From JANRKB01 sp033763695 (GTDB lineage Bacteria; Planctomycetota; Phycisphaerae; Phycisphaerales; UBA1924), in assembly GCA_033763695.1 (NCBI GenBank), contig JANRKB010000055.1, positions 1-64,000 on the forward strand: a DNA stretch of 64,000 nucleotides, written 5' to 3'. Shown here in pieces: positions 54,913 to 62,732 of the stretch (position 1 is the stretch's first letter; each line of letters opens with the position of its first letter). Made by a program: the position numbers and the translations under genes. The notes beneath the pieces were generated by a model, which had not been told where the DNA came from, ran no database searches, and worked only from the letters and a program-made list of their open reading frames with translations.

Positions 54913-55131
54913 GCACGGCGAAGCCGTGCGGGTGAGTAGCGATGGGTCGCGGCGCAGCCGCACCCATCGACGACGCGGTTGCTCTGGTTTCGCATCGCGC
55001 AGCGATGCGGCCGCGTGGGCTTCTGTCGCGCTAGGCTGCACCGCGGCGCGGTGCAGCGCAATCGTGCGCGACATTCGTCGGGTGTCGCTGCGCGACGACC
55101 CGACGCTATTCGCCTCCACCGCTGCGCGGTG
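54913..55131. repeat. Intergenic triloop-hairpin cluster, inverted pair (copy 2, six hairpins)
   Basis: Six hairpins in 219 bp. 1: GCACGGC-GAA-GCCGTGC (54913-54929). 2: CGATGGGT/ACCCATCG with inner GCGGC-GCA-GCCGC (54940-54969). 3: CGCATCGC-GCA-GCGATGCG (54991-55009). 4: CTGCACCGC-GGC-GCGGTGCAG (55036-55056). 5: CGTCGGGT/ACCCGACG with inner GTCGC-TGC-GCGAC (55076-55105). 6: CACCGC-TGC-GCGGTG (55117-55131). Units 1-2 and 5-6 are inverted copies of one design, sharing the spacer G-rich...AATAG/AGTAG. No gene is supported in 54798-55301. Confidence 0.75.
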
Positions 55132-55240
55132 AAGACGCCTTGGCGTGAAAGGCGTTCCAGTAACGATGCTCGTGTCGGTGGCGTGTACGCCTGTGAGGCG
55201 CTTGCGAGGTTGACGAGGAAGGTTATGACTGCGAAAGAAT

Positions 55241-55261
55241 ACCCCCGCGGATCGCGGGGGT
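55241..55261 (-). terminator. Rho-independent terminator after the HEAT-repeat gene
   Basis: ACCCCCGCG (55241-55249) pairs with CGCGGGGGT (55253-55261) over a GAT loop; on the minus strand ATTCTTTC follows. It is 40 bp past the gene end. Confidence 0.8.
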
Positions 55262-55301
55262 TTGAGAGTGCATGTGCGAAGGAGTCCGGGCCGACGCTCG
55301 C

Positions 55302-57572
55302 TTACTTCTTCTCGAGGATCAGCGGGACGAGCGTGGTATTGGGCAGGTTGAGCGAGCCAGCCAGAGCCGCGGCCGCGGTGGCCTCGATCTCATCCTTGCC
55401 CGACGCCATCTCGATGACGCGATTGATCTGACGCTGCTCGAGCATCGAGCCGAAACGCTTGGCGGACTCGCCGACCTTGGCGATCAGTTCAATGCGGGTG
55501 CCGCCGTTGGCGTTGAGCGCTGCGTCCATCAGCGAGACCTGAGCGCGCGAATCGTTGATGCGGCTCAGGATGTCGGCGATCTGCAGTTGCTTGGTGCCCT
55601 TGGCCTCGCCCAGCGCACTGCTCAGCGGCAGCAGGGCGTCGGCGACTTGCAGCACGGGGTTGCCGCTGATGGCCAGCTCACGCAGCGTCGTGAGCGAGCG
55701 GATCGCGTAGTCCTGGGCTTCGTTGGCCTCGATCGGGCCGCCGGTCGCGCTCAGCACCAGCTCGGTGACTGCCTTGGAGATCTGTGCCTCGCTGATCGCC
55801 GACGCACGCACCGCGACGCCCGGATCAGCGTCGAGCGAGCGGCGCAGTGTCGGGATGTTCTCGGGCGACGAGAGCAGCAGCACGGGCGACGCGGTGAGCT
55901 TGGGATTCTGGCGCACCGACGAGACAAAGTTCTGTCCCGTCTCAATGCTCGGCTGCACGGCGACGATCAGGTCCACCGCCGCCGCCTCGGCGATCGGCGC
56001 GGCCAAATCTTCAAGCGTGCGGCCCTGCGGCAGAACGCTGTAGCCCGAGCCTTCGAGCACCTTGCGAAGCGTCTGATACACCTCGGCGTTGGCGACGATC
56101 ACCGCATACTTGCTGCTCGCCTCGCGGATCGCGCTGGCGAGCGTCGGGACCACGCGCTCGGCACCCGCGAATGGCACCGTCGGCTGGGCCTTGCCCAGAA
56201 CCAACGCCGCCTCGTACTGCACGCGACGGTTGGGATAGTCCAGAGCGTCGAGTAGCGCGGTGCGCGAGCCACCGGCAACAGCGTCGCCGATGAGAGCGCG
56301 ACCGCCGGCGGTCTTCTCAAGAGCCGCGATCGCCTTGCGGGCCAGCAGCGTGTCGCGGGCCGCGATCGCGCGGGCGAGCACGGCCTGGTCGGCGGCCGGG
56401 CCGGCGGCGATGGCGTAATACATCGCATCGCGGCGCGACGCCGGATACGCGGGGTTGTCGTAGCCCGAAGGCGTCTGGATCTCGCGGCGGAGGTTGCTCG
56501 AAAGCCAAAGCGACAACGCCTCGGCATTGTCGTTGGTCAGTGCCAAGGCCCGCTCGCTGGCGCGCATCGCCGCAGCCTCGTGGAAGACCTGCGTGCGGAT
56601 CGCCTGCGGCACAAGGCCGGTGCTGGGCTCAAAGTTCCAGAGGATCTGGAAGTCTTCGCCTGGGAAGCTCGTCACCTCGGGGCTCTGTGCGTAATAGCGC
56701 TCGGCCAAAGCGTTGTAGAGCGACGTCGTCGGCGTACCCGCGGCGGCGGCGTTCAGACGCTCAATCGCGCGAACGCACGCGGTCTTGGCGGCCTCGCTCT
56801 TGGTCGAGTCACGCGCATCGGCCAGAGCCGGAATCGCAGTCGTGTGCCCGGCCAAGCCGAGGATGTCCGCGACTCGCTCCTGCGAGCCTGCGTCGAGCTT
56901 GGGAAGCGCGGCCGAGAGCGGCGCGACGACCTGGGCGCCCAAGCCGATCAGCACGCGCTGCACCGCGCTCTGAAGCATGGCATCCTTGCGATCAAGCAGC
57001 GCCTCAAGCAACTGGGGCACGGCGTACTCGCCGGCGGTGCGCAGACGCTCTTCTGCCAGCACGCGAGCGCGGGCCTGGCCGCTGGTCAGGTCCTTGATGT
57101 TGGCGGCGATGTCCTTGGGGTCGCGTGCACGCTCGCGCTTGCCGGCTTCGTAGAGCTTGGACAGCGATGCGGCGGTGGTCTCGAGGTTGCCGCCGATGCG
57201 GATGGCCCGACCGACGCTGTCCTCGAAGCGGTTCAGTTCGCCGCCCGCCTCAACGAGTCGGACAAAGTCCTGGCCGGAGATCTTGCGATCGAGCAGTTGC
57301 TGGGCCATCGCCTCGGCGAGGTCCGCGCGATTGATTCGGACATAGTGGATGAAGTCGCGGAGCAGGTCGAGATCGGAGACTTGATTGGCGGCGGGCTGGG
57401 GCGTGGCGTCGTTGCCGCCGGTGGCGCTTTGCGCCGTCGAGATCGACGTCGCGAGACCGACGACCGCGAGCGCGGTGGCGGCGGAACGCATCCACATGCA
57501 CGAGCCGCGTGTGGGCGACGAGGTGCCGGAGGTGGTCGAAGGAACCGAGCCCATAGCCAGACGAAGGTGCAT
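55302..57572 (-). CDS. Large secreted HEAT-repeat protein
   Basis: About 756 residues from ATG 57572, with a GGAG site 9 nt upstream. The N-terminus is a long signal region (hydrophobic A-A-T-A-L-A-V-V-G-L-A-T then S-T-A-Q). The mature protein is alanine-rich and helical, with HEAT/Armadillo-type repeats such as A-V-P-Q-L-L-E-A-L-L, V-V-A-P-L-S-A-A-L-P and T-A-I-P-A-L-A-D-A. Around residues 500-600 alternating strands (Y-A-V-I-V-A-N-A, V-D-L-I-V-A-V-Q-P, S-P-V-L-L-L-S-S-P) resemble a receiver-like alpha/beta fold without clear phosphorylation residues. Probably a periplasmic scaffold; no enzymatic motif seen. Confidence 0.65.
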   Translation of the reverse strand: MHLRLAMGSVPSTTSGTSSPTRGSCMWMRSAATALAVVGLATSISTAQSATGGNDATPQPAANQVSDLDLLRDFIHYVRINRADLAEAMAQQLLDRKISGQDFVRLVEAGGELNRFEDSVGRAIRIGGNLETTAASLSKLYEAGKRERARDPKDIAANIKDLTSGQARARVLAEERLRTAGEYAVPQLLEALLDRKDAMLQSAVQRVLIGLGAQVVAPLSAALPKLDAGSQERVADILGLAGHTTAIPALADARDSTKSEAAKTACVRAIERLNAAAAGTPTTSLYNALAERYYAQSPEVTSFPGEDFQILWNFEPSTGLVPQAIRTQVFHEAAAMRASERALALTNDNAEALSLWLSSNLRREIQTPSGYDNPAYPASRRDAMYYAIAAGPAADQAVLARAIAARDTLLARKAIAALEKTAGGRALIGDAVAGGSRTALLDALDYPNRRVQYEAALVLGKAQPTVPFAGAERVVPTLASAIREASSKYAVIVANAEVYQTLRKVLEGSGYSVLPQGRTLEDLAAPIAEAAAVDLIVAVQPSIETGQNFVSSVRQNPKLTASPVLLLSSPENIPTLRRSLDADPGVAVRASAISEAQISKAVTELVLSATGGPIEANEAQDYAIRSLTTLRELAISGNPVLQVADALLPLSSALGEAKGTKQLQIADILSRINDSRAQVSLMDAALNANGGTRIELIAKVGESAKRFGSMLEQRQINRVIEMASGKDEIEATAAAALAGSLNLPNTTLVPLILEKK

Positions 57573-58114
57573 CACGCAGACTCCTGCAAGACCCAAGGTT
57601 TCGGCGTCGAGTGCTGGCGGGGGCCAGCGACCGCGTGCCGGGACAGTGCCGTCGTCGATCCGTCGCTTCGCGAGCCAGTGCCGAGGCCCGCGCGGATGCT
57701 GCTCTCGAATCAGGAAGCGGCAAAGCGTCCGTTTCGCCGCCCCGACTGAGTCCCCACGAACGGTGTGTGGTCGGCCCGAGAACCGGCCAGCCCGCGAGGG
57801 ACTCACCGATACGCCGCCCGACCCCGAACGGTTGCCCGGGCCGCGGCGGGGACCGCGGATCGGGACTCTACAAGGAAGAACCTCGGGGTGTCAAACCTCC
57901 CAAAGGGTTCCCCGCAGACGAGGGAGAGGAGTGTAGGTCCGGGCGGATTGGACGGGGGTCGCCGGTGGTCCGAAAACGCAAAGTTGCGCCGATCGTGACG
58001 ACAAGGGTGAAGAGGGGGGTTGGATCGGCCGATCCTGCGGTGTGGCGGTCGCCGCCGGGTGCGTTTGTACCGGGGATGGCGGACCGAGTAGACCCTTGGT
58101 TGAGAGGTGAGGCG
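57573..58114. other. Divergent intergenic region between the HEAT-repeat gene and the response regulator gene
   Basis: About 540 bp. The response regulator frame is open back to 57611, but that part encodes an Arg/Gly/Pro-rich sequence without resemblance to a family, so a long leader is more likely. No gene, tRNA or strong hairpin was recognised. Promoters of both genes are expected here. Confidence 0.4.
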
Positions 58115-58693
58115 ATGCCAATCGAAAAGGAAGTTCTGACGACGGGCGAAGTTGCGAAGATCTGCAACGTCGCGCCGCGCACCGTGTCCAAGTGGTTCGA
58201 CTCGGGGGCCCTGAAAGGCTATCGCATCCCGGGAAGCCGCGATCGACGCATTCCCTCGGCGGAACTCGTCAAGTTCATGAAGGCCCACAACATCCCGCTT
58301 GAGGGTGTTCAGTCGGGCCGCACCCGCGTCCTGATCGTTGACGATGAGAAGGACATCTGCGACGTCATGGAGAAGGTGCTCACGGAGCAGACCAACTACG
58401 AGGTGCGCTGTGCCAACAGCGGCTTCGGCGCCGGCATGGAAGCCGAGAAGTTCAAGCCTCATGTGATCCTGCTGGACATCCACCTCGGCGAGGGCGATGC
58501 CCGCAACGTCGCCGACATGCTTCGTTCCAGTGAGACGCTCGCGCACACGAAGATCGTGGCGATGTCGGGCAAGCTGACCGATGGCCAGGCCGCGGGCCTG
58601 CGTGGTCAGGGCTTTGATGGCTTCCTCAAGAAGCCGTTCCAGCTCCGCCAGGTGGTGGAGTCGATCGAGGCCGCGACGAACATCGCTGCGTGA
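58115..58693 (+). CDS. Response regulator with N-terminal excisionase-type HTH and C-terminal receiver domain
   Basis: A 192-residue product. Residues 8-62 are a MerR/excisionase-like DNA-binding helix-turn-helix (L-T-T-G-E-V-A-K-I-C-N-V-A-P-R-T-V-S-K-W). Residues 70-190 are a receiver domain with the acidic pair Asp76-Asp77, phospho-acceptor Asp121 (L-L-D-I-H-L), Ser151 and Lys173 (L-K-K-P). The order HTH then receiver is the reverse of the usual response regulator. ATG 58115 has AGGTGAGG just upstream; ATG 58076 is in frame but less likely. No histidine kinase is adjacent. A strong terminator follows at 58723. Confidence 0.85.
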   Translation: MPIEKEVLTTGEVAKICNVAPRTVSKWFDSGALKGYRIPGSRDRRIPSAELVKFMKAHNIPLEGVQSGRTRVLIVDDEKDICDVMEKVLTEQTNYEVRCANSGFGAGMEAEKFKPHVILLDIHLGEGDARNVADMLRSSETLAHTKIVAMSGKLTDGQAAGLRGQGFDGFLKKPFQLRQVVESIEAATNIAA

Positions 58694-58722
58694 TCCGGAC
58701 CAGAACAAACCAATGAAGATCG

Positions 58723-58755
58723 CGCCGGCCGCCGATGGGCGGTCGGCGTTGTTTT
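58723..58755 (+). terminator. Rho-independent terminator after the response regulator gene
   Basis: CGCCGGCCGCC (58723-58733) pairs with GGCGGTCGGCG (58738-58748), 11 bp with one G-T pair and a GATG loop, followed by TTGTTTTT. Confidence 0.9.
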
Positions 58756-58835
58756 TGGTGCGGGGCGTCTGATGATGCCGCACGGAACTGGCCGCTTCAC
58801 TCCCCATCGCGCTGACGGATTGCTATCATCCGCGC

Positions 58836-59408
58836 ATGGCAATCCGCGACGATGAAGTTCTCAACATCAGCGTCCCTCCGATGACCCGCCTCGAGGCCGT
58901 GTATGTGCCCGAGGTCGTGAAGGGCTTCGGCACCACGCTCCGCCACCTGTTCACCAGCTTTGGCCAGAGCAAGCCGGCGGCACTGCTGGGGATGAAGAAG
59001 ACCACCCGGGCGATGCAGTACCCGGAGGAACGCCGCGAACACCTGCCCGTTGAAGAGGGCGGCCTGCATGCCCCCAACTTCCGTGGTTTTCACCGGCTCA
59101 ACCGGGATGAGCAGGGGCGCGTCAAGTGCGTTGCCTGCATGATGTGCCCGACGATCTGCCCGGCCCGCTGTATCCATATTGAGGCGGCGGAGAGCCCCTG
59201 GGACGATCGCGAGAAGTACCCCAAGAAGTTTGAGATCGACGAGCTCCGCTGCATCTTCTGCGGCATGTGCGAAGAGGCGTGCCCGGTCGACGCCATCGAA
59301 CTGACGACGGAGTACGACATCGTGGGCCGCAGCCGCCAGGAGATGATCTTCGACAAGGAGAAGCTCCTGCACGTGTACGACGTGACGATCAACAAGAAGC
59401 CGATGTAG
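58836..59408 (+). CDS. nuoI: NADH-quinone oxidoreductase subunit I (NuoI-like 2x[4Fe-4S] protein)
   Basis: A 190-residue ferredoxin-like subunit of respiratory complex I, carrying clusters N6a and N6b. Two motifs are complete: C-V-A-C-M-M-C-P-T-I-C-P (Cys98, 101, 104, 108) and C-I-F-C-G-M-C-E-E-A-C-P (Cys139, 142, 145, 149). The N-terminal helix G-F-G-T-T-L-R-H-L-F and F-R-G-F-H-R-L-N-R preceding the first motif are typical of NuoI. It is a single gene, flanked by terminators on both sides, away from any other nuo gene in this window. Confidence 0.88.
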   Translation: MAIRDDEVLNISVPPMTRLEAVYVPEVVKGFGTTLRHLFTSFGQSKPAALLGMKKTTRAMQYPEERREHLPVEEGGLHAPNFRGFHRLNRDEQGRVKCVACMMCPTICPARCIHIEAAESPWDDREKYPKKFEIDELRCIFCGMCEEACPVDAIELTTEYDIVGRSRQEMIFDKEKLLHVYDVTINKKPM

Positions 59409-59468
59409 TAGATAGGATCGCTGCGGCGAGCACCAAACAAGACGCGACCACAAGCAACTGAGCTTCAT

Positions 59469-59501
59469 CACGCCCCGAGCCGCCTCGGGGCGTGTTTTTT
59501 T
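59469..59501 (+). terminator. Rho-independent terminator after nuoI
   Basis: CACGCCCCGAG (59469-59479) pairs with CTCGGGGCGTG (59484-59494), an 11-bp perfect stem with a CCGC loop, followed by seven T. The strongest terminator in the window. The rest of 59409-59771 holds no gene; a small GCGGGCT/AGCCCGC hairpin lies in the leader of the next gene. Confidence 0.95.
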
Positions 59502-59771
59502 CTTGTGCGGCGCGTCGACACGCTGAAGTTGGCCCGCTGTTGGCCGCGGATGTGAAGCTAGGCAAAGTCTGCGCGGTTTCCGGACCCCTTCGCGGGGGTT
59601 TCGGCGCTCCGGGTTCGCGCACTCACGGGTGAATCACTCAAAAAGGCGGAAAAAAGCGCGTGCTTTTCTGGCACTTGCCAATTCCTGAGGCATGTTCGAC
59701 GTGGAGAAGCGGGCTTTTCGTAGAGCCCGCGCTGGGAGTTTGTGACCACCTCGTCTGAGAGAGAAGCACCT

Positions 59772-60359
59772 ATGCGCCGCACGATCACGACCTTGGCCCT
59801 GGCCGCCGCAGCCGGCATTGCCGCGACCGCCAACGCGGGCGTCACGTTCAGCAACGTCAACATCACTGGCACGCTCGCCGCGGGCGCCACCTGGGCGACC
59901 GGCGGAGCTGGTGACGACATCGATTTCTCGTTCCCCAGCGCTCTGGTCGGTGACGGCCAGAACCTGCGGAGCGGCGTGATCACGATCACGTTCATCGCCA
60001 AGAGCGACACCGCCCTGAACTTGGACAAGCTCGGCCTGAGCATCCTCGGCGGTCTGCTCGGCAGCGGCACGATCATCTTCAACGAGGTTGTCGAAGACCT
60101 CGTGAATCCGGGCATCATCGCCACCTACGGCGTGACGCTCAACAGCGCCAGCCAGCTCCCGCACACGGCTGACATCCACTTCAGCCGCGAGAGCACGATG
60201 GTCAAGGTCAAGAAGACCCTGATCCTGTCGGCTGTCGATACGCAGGCCTTTGACCTCGCGGGCGTCGCGCTCGTCGAGCAGAAGCTGGTTCCCACCCCCG
60301 GCGCCGCGGCCCTTCTGGGCATGGGCGTGCTGGCGATGGGCCGTCGCCGCCGCGCCTAA
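59772..60359 (+). CDS. Secreted protein with PEP-CTERM-like sorting tail (tandem paralogue 1)
   Basis: A 195-residue product from ATG 59772. A signal peptide (T-L-A-L-A-A-A-A-G-I then A-N-A) precedes a beta-rich domain with V-T-F-S-N-V, S-F-P-S-A-L-V-G-D, R-S-G-V-I-T-I-T-F, G-T-I-I-F-N-E-V-V-E-D and V-K-V-K-K-T-L-I-L-S-A. The C-terminal tail is V-P-T-P-G-A-A-A-L-L-G-M then G-R-R-R-R-A. Clearly paralogous to the next gene (60577-61164), which shares the order of all these blocks. Function unknown; exported and anchored by inference. Confidence 0.8.
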   Translation: MRRTITTLALAAAAGIAATANAGVTFSNVNITGTLAAGATWATGGAGDDIDFSFPSALVGDGQNLRSGVITITFIAKSDTALNLDKLGLSILGGLLGSGTIIFNEVVEDLVNPGIIATYGVTLNSASQLPHTADIHFSRESTMVKVKKTLILSAVDTQAFDLAGVALVEQKLVPTPGAAALLGMGVLAMGRRRRA

Positions 60360-60576
60360 GTGCGTGTCGGTGTCGGAGATCGAGTGATTGTTGAAACGAA
60401 CTCGGCCACGGGCGTGTGGTGCGTCCCGGCCTTCGGAGCGATCCGACGGAAAAGGCGAGAGTGAAAGAGGGCCCGAGTGGTGGTTTGCAGACCGCTGTTT
60501 CGGGGAGTGTCGGAAAAGAGCGTGTCTCGCGGCATTCCGCCTCGGGCACAACTCAATACGTGAAGAGAGAGTACCA

Positions 60577-61164
60577 ATGACCCGTTCTTTGATTCTGTCT
60601 GTCGTGGCGACTGCTGGTCTCGCGGCTTCCGCGAACGCTGGCATCACCTTCTCTGACTTCCAGTTCGGCGGTTCGCTCGCTGGTGGCGCTCAGGCGTTCG
60701 CTGGTGCGATCGACGTGGACCTGGTGTTCCCGCTCGCAACCGTCGGCGACCCCGTCGCTCCGGTCCGCTCGGGCATCATCACCATGACCTTCCTGGTTGA
60801 CACGACCGAGGGCGAGAAGCTCAACCTCGACGTGCTCAGCATCCTGGGTGCGGTTGCGGGTCGCGGCACCATCATCTTCAACGAAGTGATCGAGGACCGT
60901 GAAGCCGGCCACGAAGGCGAGATCCTCGCCAGCGCGTCGGTCACGCTGAGCACCAGCAACCCGCCCCCGCAGTTCACCAACATCGTCTTCAACCGGGCCT
61001 CGAGCTCGTTCAAGGTCAAGAAGACCATCATCCTCTCGGCTGAGGATGGCGAAGGTCTTGACCTCGCGGGTATCGCCCTCATCGAGCAGACCTTCGTCCC
61101 GACCCCGGGCTCGCTGGCTCTCCTCGGTCTGGGTGGCCTGGTCACCGCTCGCCGTCGCCGCTAA
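60577..61164 (+). CDS. Secreted protein with PEP-CTERM-like sorting tail (tandem paralogue 2)
   Basis: A 195-residue product from ATG 60577, with GAAGAGAGAG upstream. Signal peptide M-T-R-S-L-I-L-S-V-V then A-N-A; shared blocks with paralogue 1: I-T-F-S-D-F, R-S-G-I-I-T-M-T-F, G-T-I-I-F-N-E-V-I-E-D and V-K-K-T-I-I-L-S-A-E-D. The tail is V-P-T-P-G-S-L-A-L-L-G-L then T-A-R-R-R-R at the very end. A 217-bp gap separates it from paralogue 1. Length is identical, implying a tandem duplication with moderate divergence. Confidence 0.8.
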   Translation: MTRSLILSVVATAGLAASANAGITFSDFQFGGSLAGGAQAFAGAIDVDLVFPLATVGDPVAPVRSGIITMTFLVDTTEGEKLNLDVLSILGAVAGRGTIIFNEVIEDREAGHEGEILASASVTLSTSNPPPQFTNIVFNRASSSFKVKKTIILSAEDGEGLDLAGIALIEQTFVPTPGSLALLGLGGLVTARRRR

Positions 61165-61269
61165 GGCAGGTTGAGTCGACCCAAGTTCATCGCGGCATGA
61201 TGCTGGTGCGGTCCACGTCTGTGGTGGGCTGAAGACCGACGCCTGGATCACTGCCTCGCAACCTTCGTT

Positions 61270-61326
61270 GATAACCGCCGATTGATGTGCCGGTCGCTAC
61301 AGACCGACCGTCAATCGGCGGTTATC
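61270..61326. other. Long perfect inverted repeat with nested hairpin
   Basis: GATAACCGCCGATTGA (61270-61285) pairs perfectly with TCAATCGGCGGTTATC (61311-61326), 16 bp. The 25-nt loop contains CGGTC/GACCG (61291-61295 with 61306-61310). It lies 106 bp after one PEP-CTERM-like gene and 136 bp before the next; GTTTCC follows on the plus strand and AACG on the minus. It may act as a terminator or a structured leader. Confidence 0.75.
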
Positions 61327-61433
61327 GTTTCCGCAAGGCGCGGAACGCTGGAAAAGTCGTTGGCGTGTGGCACATCTCTCCATCGCCGCAATGAGTGCGG
61401 CCGACGGTTCCGTCCCACTGGCGTGGGAGCACG

Positions 61434-61447
61434 GGAACTCGAGTTCC
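61434..61447. promoter_or_regulatory. 14-bp perfect palindrome immediately upstream of a ribosome site
   Basis: GGAACTCGAGTTCC reads the same on both strands and abuts the AGGAGAGA ribosome site of the gene at 61462. It could be an operator or simply block the ribosome site when folded. Confidence 0.35.
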
Positions 61448-61461
61448 AGGAGAGAAGACAG

Positions 61462-62184
61462 ATGAAGACGACGTTTGCATTCTCGGCCCTCGCGGGCCTC
61501 GCGCTCGCCGCCGCTTCGGCGAACGCCGCGTATTTCTCGTTCGCGTCGGACAACCTCAGCAGCGAGTCGACGTTCCGCGGCGGCGGCAGCTCGATGGGCA
61601 GCGGTCTGCTCAACGGCCGCGTCGATCTGCTCATCGACGACAACAACGGCGTGCTGCCCACGCTGACGTTCGGCAACACGATCTTCAACGCCGACTTCAG
61701 CGGCATCACCCTGCGTGGTTCATCGACGTACGCCGGCACGACCACGCTGGTGTACTCGCTCTCGGGCTGGTTCAGCTTCACGCAGAACAGCGATGCCGGA
61801 TCGATGAACCTGCTCACGGTGAACTTCGAAGACGCCGTGATGACGGTGCAGTCCAAGAACAACAAGTGGCTGACGACCGGGTCGGTGCTCGGCAGCGACC
61901 AGTTCACCAGCGTCGCGGCAACCACGGACCTGAACCTCGCCGGTTATGACCTTGCCCCCGGCGCGCTCAAGGACGTTGATTTCGCCTTCGGCCTGACGGC
62001 GCTCAAGACCGTCAACGGCGGCTCGGGTGTCTCGATCGACGCGATCAGCAAGCTGCCCACGGCTCGCTGGGAAGCCGAGGCGTCGTACAACGGCACGGCC
62101 AGCATGATCCCCGCCCCCGGCTCGCTCGCGCTTGCCGGCCTCGGTGGCCTCGTGTGCGCCCGCCGTCGTCGCACGCAGAAGTAA
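61462..62184 (+). CDS. Secreted protein with PEP-CTERM-like sorting tail
   Basis: A 240-residue product from ATG 61462, with AGGAGAGA upstream. Signal peptide F-A-F-S-A-L-A-G-L-A-L-A-A-A-S-A-N-A-A. The beta-rich body (about 25-210) has G-N-T-I-F-N-A-D-F-S-G-I-T-L, L-V-Y-S-L-S-G-W-F-S-F and N-L-A-G-Y-D-L-A-P-G. The tail is I-P-A-P-G-S-L-A-L-A-G-L then C-A-R-R-R-R-T-Q-K. Not obviously related to the two preceding paralogues except in the tail. A strong terminator follows at 62257. Confidence 0.8.
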   Translation: MKTTFAFSALAGLALAAASANAAYFSFASDNLSSESTFRGGGSSMGSGLLNGRVDLLIDDNNGVLPTLTFGNTIFNADFSGITLRGSSTYAGTTTLVYSLSGWFSFTQNSDAGSMNLLTVNFEDAVMTVQSKNNKWLTTGSVLGSDQFTSVAATTDLNLAGYDLAPGALKDVDFAFGLTALKTVNGGSGVSIDAISKLPTARWEAEASYNGTASMIPAPGSLALAGLGGLVCARRRRTQK

Positions 62185-62256
62185 GTGATTTCGCCGCGGC
62201 ATGCGATCGGGTGCGTGGTGCCGACGGATCAACGATTACAGCGCTTCCCCCCGATG

Positions 62257-62290
62257 CACACCCCGGATGAAAGTCCGGGGTGTGTTGTTT
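62257..62290 (+). terminator. Rho-independent terminator after the last PEP-CTERM-like gene
   Basis: CACACCCCGGA (62257-62267) pairs with TCCGGGGTGTG (62274-62284), an 11-bp perfect stem with a TGAAAG loop, followed by TTGTTT. Confidence 0.9.
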
Positions 62291-62393
62291 CGGGAAGGCA
62301 CTGGGCACTGGGCATCAGTCCTAATGCACGCATGCTGAGAGCACCGCGGGCCGCGGGTTCCTCCCGTGTCGATCCTCACATGGGCCAGGTCGA

Positions 62394-62732
62394 TCACCGC
62401 TGCTCGGGATACTCAACTTCGTCGATGGTGGTGCGACGCAGGGTCATCGGGCCGTGCGGCGTGTCGATGACCTTTTCCTCCACCCGTTGATCAACCACAC
62501 GAACGCGCGGATCCGTCGCTTCACGCTCTTCGGCGTTGCGTGGATTGCGCGTCGAAGCCGGAGCGGTAGAACGCTTCGACGCCGGCGCGGGATCGTGTGT
62601 CACCGCTTTCCACAGTTCGCCAAAGAAGCCGCCCACCGAGCGTGCCAGCGGCGGCTTGGTCGAACGTCGGCTTGAACGCGGCTGGGCAGGCATGGAACTC
62701 GATCTCAACTCAGCGACGGTGGGAGTGATCAC
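62394..62732 (-). CDS. Small hypothetical protein coupled to the rhodanese-like gene
   Basis: A 112-residue, charged product starting at GTG 62732, which overlaps the upstream stop (GTGA), so coupled translation supports it. A basic Ser/Arg/Pro N-terminus, then V-G-G-F-F-G-E-L-W-K-A-V, a basic Ala/Thr linker, and a C-terminal strand-like segment I-D-T-P-H-G-P-M-T-L-R-R-T-T. No signal peptide and no recognised family. ATG 62693 would be an alternative start. Confidence 0.55.
   Translation of the reverse strand: MITPTVAELRSSSMPAQPRSSRRSTKPPLARSVGGFFGELWKAVTHDPAPASKRSTAPASTRNPRNAEEREATDPRVRVVDQRVEEKVIDTPHGPMTLRRTTIDEVEYPEQR

Noticed and set aside
54807..55132. Short open frames across the hairpin cluster
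   Set aside because: They translate palindromic repeats, and frames on both strands are equally open. No ribosome sites.
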